NCBI GenBank assembly: GCA_000381625.1
Contig: KB906767.1
Coordinates: 2,904,772-2,968,771 of the forward strand
Source: Bryobacterales bacterium KBS 96
GTDB taxonomy: Bacteria; Acidobacteriota; Terriglobia; Bryobacterales; Bryobacteraceae
Direction of reading: 5' to 3'
Length of the DNA stretch: 64,000 nucleotides
Shown: one piece after another, positions 35,694 to 43,900 of the stretch
Numbering within the stretch: the first letter of the stretch is position 1
Layout: every line of letters begins with the position of its first letter
Translations under genes and position numbers: made by a program
Notes under the pieces: model-generated
Told to the model about the DNA's origin: nothing
Seen by the model: only the letters and a program-made list of their open reading frames with translations
The model's database searches: none

Positions 35694-36020
35694 ATGGACT
35701 TAAGACAGTTTTACAAGAAGATACGCGATGTGGAAGCGACGATTCCAGAGCAGTTCCCGTTCGTAGTCAGCCTGGAGACTTCAGATGGCGGAAAGCCGGG
35801 CGTGATCACTGAGGCGCCCAGATACCAGGCTGCCCGAATGATCGTCGAAGGCCGCGTGAGACTTGCATCCGAAGAGGAGAAACAGGTCTTTCTAGAACAA
35901 TGCGCCGTGGCTAAAAAAATGGCCGAAGAAGTAGAAGCGGCCCGGCGCCTGCACTTCAGCCTGTTTGCAGGGCTCGAAGGGCGACCGGCGTTCACGCCAC
36001 AACGCCATTCGAAGAAATAG
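35694..36020 (+). CDS. Small virion-operon protein of unknown function
   Basis: A 108-residue protein, not recognised. It starts MDLRQFYKKIRDVEATIPEQ, has a beta-like centre (FPFVVSLETSDGGKPGVITE) and a helical second half (SEEEKQVFLEQCAVAKKMAE). AGAAGAGG about 8 bases before the ATG supports the start. Its position after the capsid gene suits a head decoration, stabilising or connector factor; that is inference from gene order. Confidence 0.65.
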   Translation: MDLRQFYKKIRDVEATIPEQFPFVVSLETSDGGKPGVITEAPRYQAARMIVEGRVRLASEEEKQVFLEQCAVAKKMAEEVEAARRLHFSLFAGLEGRPAFTPQRHSKK

Positions 36021-36032
36021 GAACGATCTGCC

Positions 36033-36860
36033 ATGGCTCTCTTCAACGATTCGGGTTTGATCGGGATTGCAGATCTCGAGGCTTATGAAACTAACCTAAG
36101 TAAGGTCGCTTCGACGCACGGCATCAATATAGACACAAAAACAGCGATGGCGCTGGACCAGGTCGGCGACCGCCTTCTGCAAAGACTCGTGCGGGCGGGA
36201 ACAGCGGATTCGCAGTACATCGATCCCTGGTTAACCGGAGCGACCGCTATCTATTCCATGCCACCGCAGCAGCGCTGGCTGTTCACACTCAGCAACGTCG
36301 TCGTGACAGGGCCGCTGCACCGCTGGATCTGCTTCGAGGTGCTCTCCCAGGTTTTCGCGGAAGCGTACAATACCCAGCTAAACGACCGGTTCAAAGGCAA
36401 GTGGACCGAATATACGGCGCGGTCAACCGATGCGGAACGTAGCGTTTCTCAGTTGGGGATCGGCGTTGTTCACAATCCGCTTGCGCGGCCCGCGGAAGCG
36501 CAGGTGACGGTGGCCGCGGGATCGATTTCCGCCGGGATCATCGTGGTGCAGGGTGCGTGGGTAAACGCTCAAGGAAATGAAGGGACGCTGAGTCCGCTAG
36601 TTCCGGTTACCTTATCCGATTTGTCCTCGATTACAGTGGCGATGGCCGGCAATGTGAGCCAGGCGCCTCCCGCGGCTACTGGTTGGAACGTCTACATCGG
36701 GTGGGACGGCGCGGACCCGTCGCGGCAAAATTTGGCGCCTCTCGCGACGGGCGCAACCTGGTCCGTGCCCGGGACAGGCTTTGTCTCCGGCCCCGCGCCA
36801 ATTAACGGACAGGAGCCGGAGTTTTACATCATCGATCCACAGAAGCTGAGGAGAGGATAG
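36033..36860 (+). CDS. Probable head-tail connector protein with Ig-like C-terminal domain
   Basis: A 275-residue protein. Residues 1-150 (GIADLEAYETNLSKVASTHG, MALDQVGDRLLQRLVRAG ... RWICFEVLSQVFAEAYNTQL) are helical and fit a head completion/connector protein. Residues 150-270 form a beta-sandwich-like domain (NEGTLSPLVPVTLSDLSSIT, TGWNVYIGWDGADPSRQNLA) that resembles a domain in the hub protein at about 43200-43480. It starts with ATG 36033 and is 12 bases after the previous gene. The exact role is inferred from order. Confidence 0.68.
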   Translation: MALFNDSGLIGIADLEAYETNLSKVASTHGINIDTKTAMALDQVGDRLLQRLVRAGTADSQYIDPWLTGATAIYSMPPQQRWLFTLSNVVVTGPLHRWICFEVLSQVFAEAYNTQLNDRFKGKWTEYTARSTDAERSVSQLGIGVVHNPLARPAEAQVTVAAGSISAGIIVVQGAWVNAQGNEGTLSPLVPVTLSDLSSITVAMAGNVSQAPPAATGWNVYIGWDGADPSRQNLAPLATGATWSVPGTGFVSGPAPINGQEPEFYIIDPQKLRRG

Positions 36861-36863
36861 CGG

Positions 36864-37361
36864 ATGACGCCCATCACACTAGAGGCGGCGAAAAAGATAG
36901 CCACTTTGTTCACGAATAATTCCGCTATCGAAGTCGAAGTCAACTCGATCGCGACGGGGAGTTCGTACATAGTGCCGGTAATTCCGGTATCGCAGGTGTA
37001 TCTGAGTTCAACGCCCGTGAATATGGCGGACATGCAACAGCAACTGGGTTATCCACGACTCAGCGTGTTCTGCAGCCGCTTCGTCAATCAGCATCGCGAG
37101 AAATTCCGGTCACTGTCCGGAACGCTGGCGATCACGGTGGAAATTGCGGTAACGGCCGATTTGGTCGACCTTGTCGAGAACTGGATGCATTACTACGTCG
37201 AGGCGGTAAGCAACATCCTCCGGAAGAGCGCGGGCGATCTGGGAGACGGCGTCTTCTTTCCGGGCACCTACCAAGTGGACGTTCAGCTCGCGCAGACTGG
37301 CGGCAGCGGCTTTTTGCAATTGGCGCAGGTGACGTGCGAACTGGGCGTGAGCCGCAATTAG
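36864..37361 (+). CDS. Probable neck or tail-terminator protein
   Basis: A 165-residue protein (ITLEAAKKIATLFTNNSAIE, YPRLSVFCSRFVNQHREKFR, LVDLVENWMHYYVEAVSNIL, FFPGTYQVDVQLAQTGGSGF). Its size, alpha/beta pattern and position between connector and tail tube genes match tail-completion proteins that cap the tail tube. No residue motif is diagnostic. It begins three bases after the connector stop. Confidence 0.62.
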   Translation: MTPITLEAAKKIATLFTNNSAIEVEVNSIATGSSYIVPVIPVSQVYLSSTPVNMADMQQQLGYPRLSVFCSRFVNQHREKFRSLSGTLAITVEIAVTADLVDLVENWMHYYVEAVSNILRKSAGDLGDGVFFPGTYQVDVQLAQTGGSGFLQLAQVTCELGVSRN

Positions 37362-37372
37362 GAGCAAGCAGA

Positions 37373-38542
37373 ATGGCAAACTATATTTCGTCAAATGCGA
37401 ACAGGTTCTACGCGGCGATTGAGCCATCGTATGGACAAGCCGCGCTTGTATCCGCCGCGAACCGGTTTCCCGCGGTACGCATGTCGATACAGCAAAATCT
37501 GGAGCAAAGCCGCCGGCACGACAAGAGCGGTTCACGAACATTTCGAGGGATTCCAAAGGCAGCTCGCCGTGTCACAGCCTTTGAAACGCAAACATATCTC
37601 ACCTCCTGGAGCGGAACGGGATCGCCCGCCTACGGACCACTGTTTCAGGCCGCGTTCGGCGCGCAGCCATTGTTGAACAGCGGGTTGACAATCCAAAGCG
37701 CTCCGCAAGCCGGAGCACTCCAAACAACAATCCCACACGGCTTAACGGCCGGATCCGCCGTATCGTTTAACAACGAAATTCGATTTGTCGCAAGCGTGAG
37801 GGACGCGCAGACGGTTGTTCTGAATGCGGGGTTCAGTATAACGCCCGCTGCCGGTTCCGGCTTAACTCCGGCAATTACATACCGGCTATCGACGGATCTG
37901 CCGAGCATGACCTTGTACGACTATTGGGACCCGATCACGGCCGTGCAGCGGGCGGTAGTTGGCGCTGCCGTCGATACTTTCGATGTTTCGGTGAACGGCG
38001 ATTTTCACGAGTTTACGTTTCGGGGGCCGGCAGCCGACGTTCTGGACTCACAAACATTTGCGGCGGGCACGGCGGGCCTAAGCCAGTTTCCGGCAGAGCC
38101 GCCTCTCGGCCAGTTCGATTACTCGCTAGTTCCCGGTCATCTGGGGCAAGCGTGGATTGGCGCCCCGGCAAATGAGTTCTTTACTCTCATCTCCGCGAGC
38201 ATTCGTCTCAACAACAATGTCAGCGCGAGAAACCGGGAATTCGGAACCGCGATTCCTCGAGCGATCTCGCCGGGAGCACGCCAGGTTTTAACTCATCTCA
38301 GCGTGCTGGCGCAGGATGACGCGCAGACGACGGGGCTTTTTCAGGCGGCCCGATCGCGAACAACGCTTCCGGCAATGTTGCAACTCGGACAACAGCAAGG
38401 TCAATTGATGGGCATTTACATGCCGAGCGTCACGCCAGAGCTTCCACGATTCAACGATGGACAACCGGAGCTGCAGTGGGATTTCCAAAATTGCCAGGCG
38501 CAGGGACAAGCCGATGATGAAATCTTTGTCGCGTTTGCATAG
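37373..38542 (+). CDS. Probable major tail tube protein
   Basis: A 389-residue, beta-rich protein (MANYISSNANRFYAAIEPSY ... DFHEFTFRGPAADVLDSQTF ... NEFFTLISASIRLNNNVSAR). Its place just before the G/GT chaperone pair, and domain signs of an inserted beta domain, fit a tail tube subunit, larger than the usual 200-250 residues. AGGAG lies 12 bases before ATG 37373. The end overlaps the chaperone start by 29 bases. No sheath ATPase or contractile sheath motif is seen, so the tail is likely non-contractile. Confidence 0.7.
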   Translation: MANYISSNANRFYAAIEPSYGQAALVSAANRFPAVRMSIQQNLEQSRRHDKSGSRTFRGIPKAARRVTAFETQTYLTSWSGTGSPAYGPLFQAAFGAQPLLNSGLTIQSAPQAGALQTTIPHGLTAGSAVSFNNEIRFVASVRDAQTVVLNAGFSITPAAGSGLTPAITYRLSTDLPSMTLYDYWDPITAVQRAVVGAAVDTFDVSVNGDFHEFTFRGPAADVLDSQTFAAGTAGLSQFPAEPPLGQFDYSLVPGHLGQAWIGAPANEFFTLISASIRLNNNVSARNREFGTAIPRAISPGARQVLTHLSVLAQDDAQTTGLFQAARSRTTLPAMLQLGQQQGQLMGIYMPSVTPELPRFNDGQPELQWDFQNCQAQGQADDEIFVAFA

Positions 38543-38912
38543 GCCCGTTCGATTCGAGAGTTTGCGCTGGGTTGACAGCGAAACGATGGCGGGCGTTCGT
38601 TTCGCGGTAAGAAGGCCGTCGCTTGGGCAGCGGATCGAGCTAACGCGCCGCGTTCACGAACTGACGTTGCGGCACGAGTTTCTGAAGGCCGGCAGCGAAG
38701 CCGAGAAACTGGAAGGCGCCCTCGGCGAACTGATGGTTCAGCAACTGTATATCGAGTGGGGGCTCAAGGCAATTGAGGGACTCGAAATCGACGGCGAGCC
38801 GGCGACACCGGCGGCGCTGATCGACAGAGGTCCCGAAGAGCTTGCAGTGGAAGTCGCATTCTGTGTCGTTCGCGAGTGCGGATTGACCGAGGACGACCGA
38901 AAAAACTTTTAG
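38514..38912 (+). CDS. Tail assembly chaperone, short form (gpG-like)
   Basis: A 132-residue protein (FAVRRPSLGQRIELTRRVHE, LEGALGELMVQQLYIEWGLK, AVEVAFCVVRECGLTEDDRK) in the slot of the lambda G gene between tail tube and tape measure. It overlaps the tube gene by 29 bases. Its last codons CGA AAA AAC TTT TAG contain a classical slippery heptamer, so part of translation should shift to the -1 frame and make a longer GT-type protein. These chaperones coat the tape measure during tail assembly and are absent from finished particles. Confidence 0.75.
   Translation: MMKSLSRLHRPVRFESLRWVDSETMAGVRFAVRRPSLGQRIELTRRVHELTLRHEFLKAGSEAEKLEGALGELMVQQLYIEWGLKAIEGLEIDGEPATPAALIDRGPEELAVEVAFCVVRECGLTEDDRKNF
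38900..38906 (+). promoter_or_regulatory. Programmed -1 ribosomal frameshift site A_AAA_AAC
   Basis: The heptamer A AAA AAC sits in the correct phase (cgA AAA AAC ttt tag), six bases before the stop codon of the short chaperone. A -1 slip continues as CTT TTA GTC GCA into an open frame that runs to 39241. Both the motif and the geometry are those of G/GT genes of tailed phages. Confidence 0.82.
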
Positions 38913-39241
38913 TCGCATTCCATTTCCAGCGTTCAGGCCGGGCCGCATGGGATTGCGACGACTGCAGGCGACGCGGCTTGGTCGAATTACGAAACTGCGG
39001 ATTTCGGCGCGGAACTACGAAGGAGCGGAACGCGCCGGTGTGGGCGCGGCATAACGTGTCGACGAGCCAATGCCCTAAATCGATAATTTCCGCCGAAAGC
39101 CTTACGTTTCTAGAAGAATTCAACGTTTGGAAGCGATTCGGCTGCGGCGATGCGCGACGGATGAATGCTCGAGTGGCTGACGCCATTGCGCTGCTCGAAG
39201 ACGAATGGAGACGGGAATTGGAGCGGAGCGCCAGTGGATAG
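38906..39241 (+). CDS. -1 frame extension of the tail chaperone (T part of GT fusion)
   Basis: This is the -1 frame reached from the slippery site. It adds 111 residues (LLVAFHFQRSGRAAWDCDDC ... SAESLTFLEEFNVWKRFGCG ... NARVADAIALLEDEWRRELE) to give a GT product of about 242 residues, the usual size range. The frame has no good start of its own near the site. The last 50 residues look clearly coding. The first 60 are less typical, with several cysteines, and a short +1 frame (35 codons from the ATG near 38947) also looks protein-like; that is the main doubt. Confidence 0.65.
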   Translation, partial: LLVAFHFQRSGRAAWDCDDCRRRGLVELRNCGFRRGTTKERNAPVWARHNVSTSQCPKSIISAESLTFLEEFNVWKRFGCGDARRMNARVADAIALLEDEWRRELERSASG

Positions 39242-39267
39242 CGGGCAAGGAGCTTGAGGAGGACGTT

Positions 39268-39813
39268 ATGAAGAAGACAACGAGTTCGAGTTCATTTAAG
39301 ACCTCATTGGCAAAACTAACCGGTTCCGGATTTACCGGGACGAAGGTAAGTGGCTTGTCGAAGGCCACGAAGTTATCGCAGGGCATCAACTTCGGAAAAG
39401 CGCCTGGCAGCGCAACTTTGGTACCGAGTTCCGGCGCAAGCGGCGGATGGCAGCAGTATGCCTCGCAACTGGTCTCCGGCGGAGCAGCGAGTATTTTGAC
39501 AGGCAGCTATGGAACCGGCGCCTTCGGAGGATTCGGACTTGGCCCGATCGTTTCCGGAATTCTGGGACTTTTTGGGAACAAACAAAAAAGCCCACCAGCC
39601 CTTCAGCCCTTCAATCTGCCGACCGCAAGTAATCAGACCGTGCATTTAGGAGCCGGCAGCGCGAGCGCAAGCAGGCCAAGCAACGTTGTCCATGTTCATG
39701 TACAAGCCATGGATTCGCAGTCACTCGTGGACCGCTCGAACGAGATTGCCAACGCAGTTAAGATCGCAATGTTGAATTCGCATTCGCTGAATGACGTGAT
39801 CTCGGAGGTCTAG
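39268..39813 (+). CDS. Very short tail tape measure protein
   Basis: A 181-residue protein. Its C-terminus (VVHVHVQAMDSQSLVDRSNE, IANAVKIAMLNSHSLNDVIS) matches the conserved end of phage tape measure proteins. The centre is glycine-rich and hydrophobic (ASILTGSYGTGAFGGFGLGP, IVSGILGLFG). Ordinary siphophage tape measures have about 600-1500 residues; at about 1.5 A per helical residue this one would set a tail of only a few tens of nanometres, as in gene transfer agents with short tape measures. GAGGAGG precedes ATG 39268. It follows the chaperone pair, as expected. Confidence 0.72.
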   Translation: MKKTTSSSSFKTSLAKLTGSGFTGTKVSGLSKATKLSQGINFGKAPGSATLVPSSGASGGWQQYASQLVSGGAASILTGSYGTGAFGGFGLGPIVSGILGLFGNKQKSPPALQPFNLPTASNQTVHLGAGSASASRPSNVVHVHVQAMDSQSLVDRSNEIANAVKIAMLNSHSLNDVISEV

Positions 39814-40173
39814 ATGGCATCCTTTCCTGTTTTGTCAACCGGAGTCGTTGGACAGTATCCGATGGCAAAAGGCGTGAGCTACAACGTGGAAGTCATCCGG
39901 TTCATGGACGGCTCCGATCAGCGATACCTGACACGGGGTAAACCACTGCGACGCTGGCTGATCAAACTAGATCAATTGACCGAAGCAGAACTCGGCCAAC
40001 TAGAACAGTTTTTCGAGAGCGCGCAGGGCAACTTCGGATCGTTTGAATTCCCCGACCCTTTCAGCGGGGCGAATATCCCGAACTGCCGGGTCGCCAATCC
40101 CTACCTGCTGACAGAGTATGCCGCGACAGGAAGCGGGAGCGTTGCGCTGATGGTGGAGGAATCGAGTGTCTAA
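39814..40173 (+). CDS. Distal/minor tail protein
   Basis: A 119-residue beta protein (FPVLSTGVVGQYPMAKGVSY, SDQRYLTRGKPLRRWLIKLD, LTEAELGQLEQFFESAQGNF, SFEFPDPFSGANIPNCRVAN). The pattern is that of the DUF2460-type distal tail protein fold, which joins the tail tube to the hub. The start codon follows the tape measure stop directly, and the end overlaps the next gene by 8 bases. The next gene opens with a related domain, so the two are ancient duplicates. Confidence 0.72.
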   Translation: MASFPVLSTGVVGQYPMAKGVSYNVEVIRFMDGSDQRYLTRGKPLRRWLIKLDQLTEAELGQLEQFFESAQGNFGSFEFPDPFSGANIPNCRVANPYLLTEYAATGSGSVALMVEESSV

Positions 40174-40909
40174 TCTGTTCTTTCCACAGCTTTCGACCGG
40201 AGCGCTCGCGCAATATCCGATCAAACGGACCAAGTCCGTGCACACGGTTGTGAACGATCCAGAGGACGGATCGCGAATTTCGTATTTCGATCCCGACGGT
40301 TCGGTGCTGATTTGGGATTTGACGTATACGGGATTGACTCAGGCGGAGGTAAACGAGATGCAGTCGTTGTTTGATGCGTGTTATGGGCCGCTCCGGGCGT
40401 TTACCTTCATCGATCCGACCGCCAATCTGCTCTCTCCGATCTGGCAGCACTCTCCGCTGATTACGGTGCAGGGATCGGCGTACACCAATCGGTCAAACTC
40501 CGTTCTTGAAATAAGCCAAACGTTTGCCATTCCAGCCGGATATCAATATTGCTTTTCGGTCGTGAGCAGCACGGCGAACGGTACAGCCGGATCGCTTGCG
40601 TTAATCCGGCGAGGGCCGAATTCTCAGCAGCGCGATGTCTTCTCACTCGCGCAACGGCAGATGGTCAGCAGCGGAGCGCTCGCCGACGGCGGGTCAAGCT
40701 TCACAATAGCGATAGAACTGCAGCCGGGCCAAACCTTCGATTTCGAGCAAGCCCAGCTCGAAGCACAGGTCGCGCCATCGGCGTTCCGGCCCGCTTCAAA
40801 CACGAGCGGGATTTATCCAAAGGCACATTGGGCTGTCAATGAGCTGCTGCTTCAGGCTGAAGCGCCCGATTCGTTCAGCACGCGCTTCACGATCGAGACA
40901 TACACATAG
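40166..40909 (+). CDS. Second distal tail protein with extra C-terminal beta domain
   Basis: A 247-residue protein. Residues 1-90 (FFPQLSTGALAQYPIKRTKS, LTQAEVNEMQSLFDACYGPL, RAFTFIDPTANLLSPIWQ) repeat the plan of the preceding 119-residue protein. Residues 100-245 form another beta-rich domain (YQYCFSVVSSTANGTAGSLA, GGSSFTIAIELQPGQTFDFE) resembling carbohydrate-binding jelly rolls. It is likely a tail-tip ring or receptor-binding component. The start overlaps the previous gene by 8 bases. Confidence 0.68.
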   Translation: MSNLFFPQLSTGALAQYPIKRTKSVHTVVNDPEDGSRISYFDPDGSVLIWDLTYTGLTQAEVNEMQSLFDACYGPLRAFTFIDPTANLLSPIWQHSPLITVQGSAYTNRSNSVLEISQTFAIPAGYQYCFSVVSSTANGTAGSLALIRRGPNSQQRDVFSLAQRQMVSSGALADGGSSFTIAIELQPGQTFDFEQAQLEAQVAPSAFRPASNTSGIYPKAHWAVNELLLQAEAPDSFSTRFTIETYT

Positions 40910-40917
40910 GATTTCAA

Positions 40918-43900
40918 ATGTCGACTATCAACGTAGTGAAGGAAATGGCGGAGGCCGACAGTCCGCTATTGCTCTTCGAATGCCTGTTACCAAACGGAGC
41001 TTACCAGCGGTTCAGCACCCAAACAATTGTGTTCGGCGGCAACCTGTACTCGGCTCGAGTGCTGAAGCACAATTTGTTTAGTTTTCAGCTCTCCGCCGAT
41101 GATGCGATGGACGGCATGGCGCAGCTTTCGCTCACGCTGGCGAATGCGGATTCGGCGCTTTCGCAGATTCAATCGGCGGCAGGCTGGAAGGGTACACAAC
41201 TCACGGTGTATTTCGTATTCGCCGATCTCGTGACGGGGACCGTAACGACCGAAAGCACAATTCTATTTCGCGGGATTGCCGGCGATCCCGACGAAATCGC
41301 CGAAGGCAGCATGAAGATCAGCTTCGCGAATAAACTCAGCCTGCTTCGAGTGGGTCTGCCAGAGATTCGGATTCAGCGCTTGTGCCCCTGGAATTTTCCG
41401 ACGACGCCCGGGCAGCGCGGCGAAGCAGTCACCAGCGATAAATATTCGCGATATTTCCGATGCGGCTATTCGGCTGGCGTTTCGGGCGGCATCGGAAATA
41501 TGAACGGCGGCCAACCATTCGCCGGCTGTGACCATACGCGGGCGAGTTGTGAGCAGAGAGGGATGTTCAGCAAAGACAGCAGCGGCAACGCGACGGCGCG
41601 ATACGGCGGTTTCGAATTCGTTCCGTCGAGCACGCTGGTGCGTGGGTACGGCCAGAAAACGGCACAACCGGCGGCCGTCCTCGACAACACAGCGAAGTAT
41701 AACGACTATGTGCCGATGGTATACGGCACAGGCTGGCTGGCGGCGCCGGTTGTTCTAGCGCGCAATGACGGCAACCTGACGCACATGGAACTGCTGCTCG
41801 GATCCGGACCAATCGACAGCGCGTTGAAAGTGGTCGTCAACGATATAGAGATACCGCTGGCGGTTGCGGGCACGGACATGACCGGAACCGGCTGGTACAA
41901 CATCGTGACTCTGGGCGCCGCTCAGGGGTCGTTCAATCCGGATTTTGCCGACTCCAACAATCAACCGGTAGGCGATCCGTACGGGAGCATCGCCGTGCTT
42001 TCAGTGGTTGTGCCGAACCGGATCAGTGCGGGCGGAACCCTGCCTCACGTAGACGTTTTGATGCAAGGGCTCCATCTGGATCGCTACAACTTAGATGCGA
42101 GTTTTCGAGACACCGTATTTACAAATAATCCCGCCTGGGTCATTCTGGACATTCTGCGGCGCGCGGGGTGGTCTCCCACCGACATCGACTTAACAAGTTT
42201 TGCGAAAGCGGCTGCGTATTGCGACGAGCTGATCTCAACAACCGATACAAATGGCAACGCCATCCATATCGCCCGATACGGATGCAACCTGATTCTGACG
42301 AAGCGTAAAAGCGCCGCGGACGTAATTCGGAGCGTGCGAGTGGCCTGCGGCTTGATGCTGCGTTATGGCGCAAACGGGCTTCTGGAACTGTTGCCTGAAA
42401 CATCGCTCGCGCTACAGCATCCGACACTGCCCGATGGAAGTAACGTTGTGGAGAGCATAAACGGCGGGTGGCCCGTTTACGAATTCAGCGACGGCTCGGC
42501 GGCAGCCTCGGGGATTGCCCGAAACCCCGATGGAAGCTCGACTGTGCGGCTGGTCTCGAAAAGTATCTCGGAGAGTTCGAACCGGATGACGGCGGAATTC
42601 CAGGATGAGGCGAACGAATATCAGCAGGACACGCTTTCGGTCGTCAGCGACGACGATCAGGTACTCATCGGGTATGAGGTGGGCGGCACATCGACCGCGC
42701 TGGGGCTGCCGAATTTCAACCAGGCATTGCGGATCTTGAGCCGGCAAATCGGGAAGGCGACAAAAGGGAATCGATTTATCGAATTTGGGACCAGCTTTCG
42801 GGCCCTGAAAGTCAGGCCGGGCGATATCATCGCCTTGACTTACTTGAAAGAAGGACTAACGCGGACGCCGTTCCGCGTCGTGAAGCTGGCGCCGTCGATT
42901 AATTACAGGAACGTTGCCATTCTTGCGCAGCTACACGACGACAGTTGGTACAGCGACGACCCGGCAAACGTGAGCGGAGGAGGGCGTCAGCCGGGAGCAG
43001 GCGTGGCGCTTCCGCGACCGCTGCTTGGCCCGGCATTCAGCGCCGACGGCAGCACACAATTTAACATTGCCGAGAGCACGATAGCCCGAACGGACGGCGG
43101 CGCGGCGACAATACTGACGGTCGACTTTGTTAAGCCGGTTCAACCGTTGGCGGGCGCGCCCATTGTTCCGCTGCTTAGCCTCGCTCCGCAGGTTTCGTCT
43201 TCGGCAGGAAGCCTTAAGGGCGGAATGAATTACTATTACGCGCTTACTGCCAATGATGGAGCCGGCAATGAAGGCTCGCTGTCGTTCACGGTTCGAGCGG
43301 CGACCCCTCAGGGAAGCGATACAAATTCCGTCGATTTAACGGGCGTGAGCCTGCCATCCATGGCTGCGTCGTTCAATGTCTACCGTGGAACTAGTCCACA
43401 GCTTCTTTTTCGAATTGCTTCTAACCAGCCGATTGCAACCGCGTTCACGGACGGCGGACTTTCGCCGCAACCATTGGGCCCTCCCGACGCCAGCTTCGAT
43501 CACGCCAATTTCTACTACCGGCTGGAGATCGCGGGGCCGATAGTGGCGAATGTGTTTTCTCCAACGACGATTGGCAGTTCCGATATGAACGCCACCAGTT
43601 CGGCTTATGCGGGCAAGTTGGTGAGAATCATTGCGGGCTCCGGCGGGGGGCAGGAACGTAGGATCAGCTTCAACGACGAATCCACTCTGACGGTCTCGCC
43701 CGCGTGGTCGACTACGCCCGACGCAACCAGCAATTTTGTGGTTGTAGAATCAACCTGGCAATTTGGCGCCGTCACAGCAACGAGCCCCGTGCAATTTGAG
43801 GTTCCCAACCAGAAAGGCGCCGTGGTGCAAATTTCCGGCAGGGGCGCCAATGTCAACGACATCGAAGGCTCGCCGGAGCTTTGTCCTGTAAGCCGCTGGG

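Noticed and set aside
34974-36020. 348-codon frame running through the capsid gene into the next gene
   Set aside because: Only the last 108 codons, from ATG 35694 with its own ribosome binding site, are credible; the rest is out of frame within the capsid gene.
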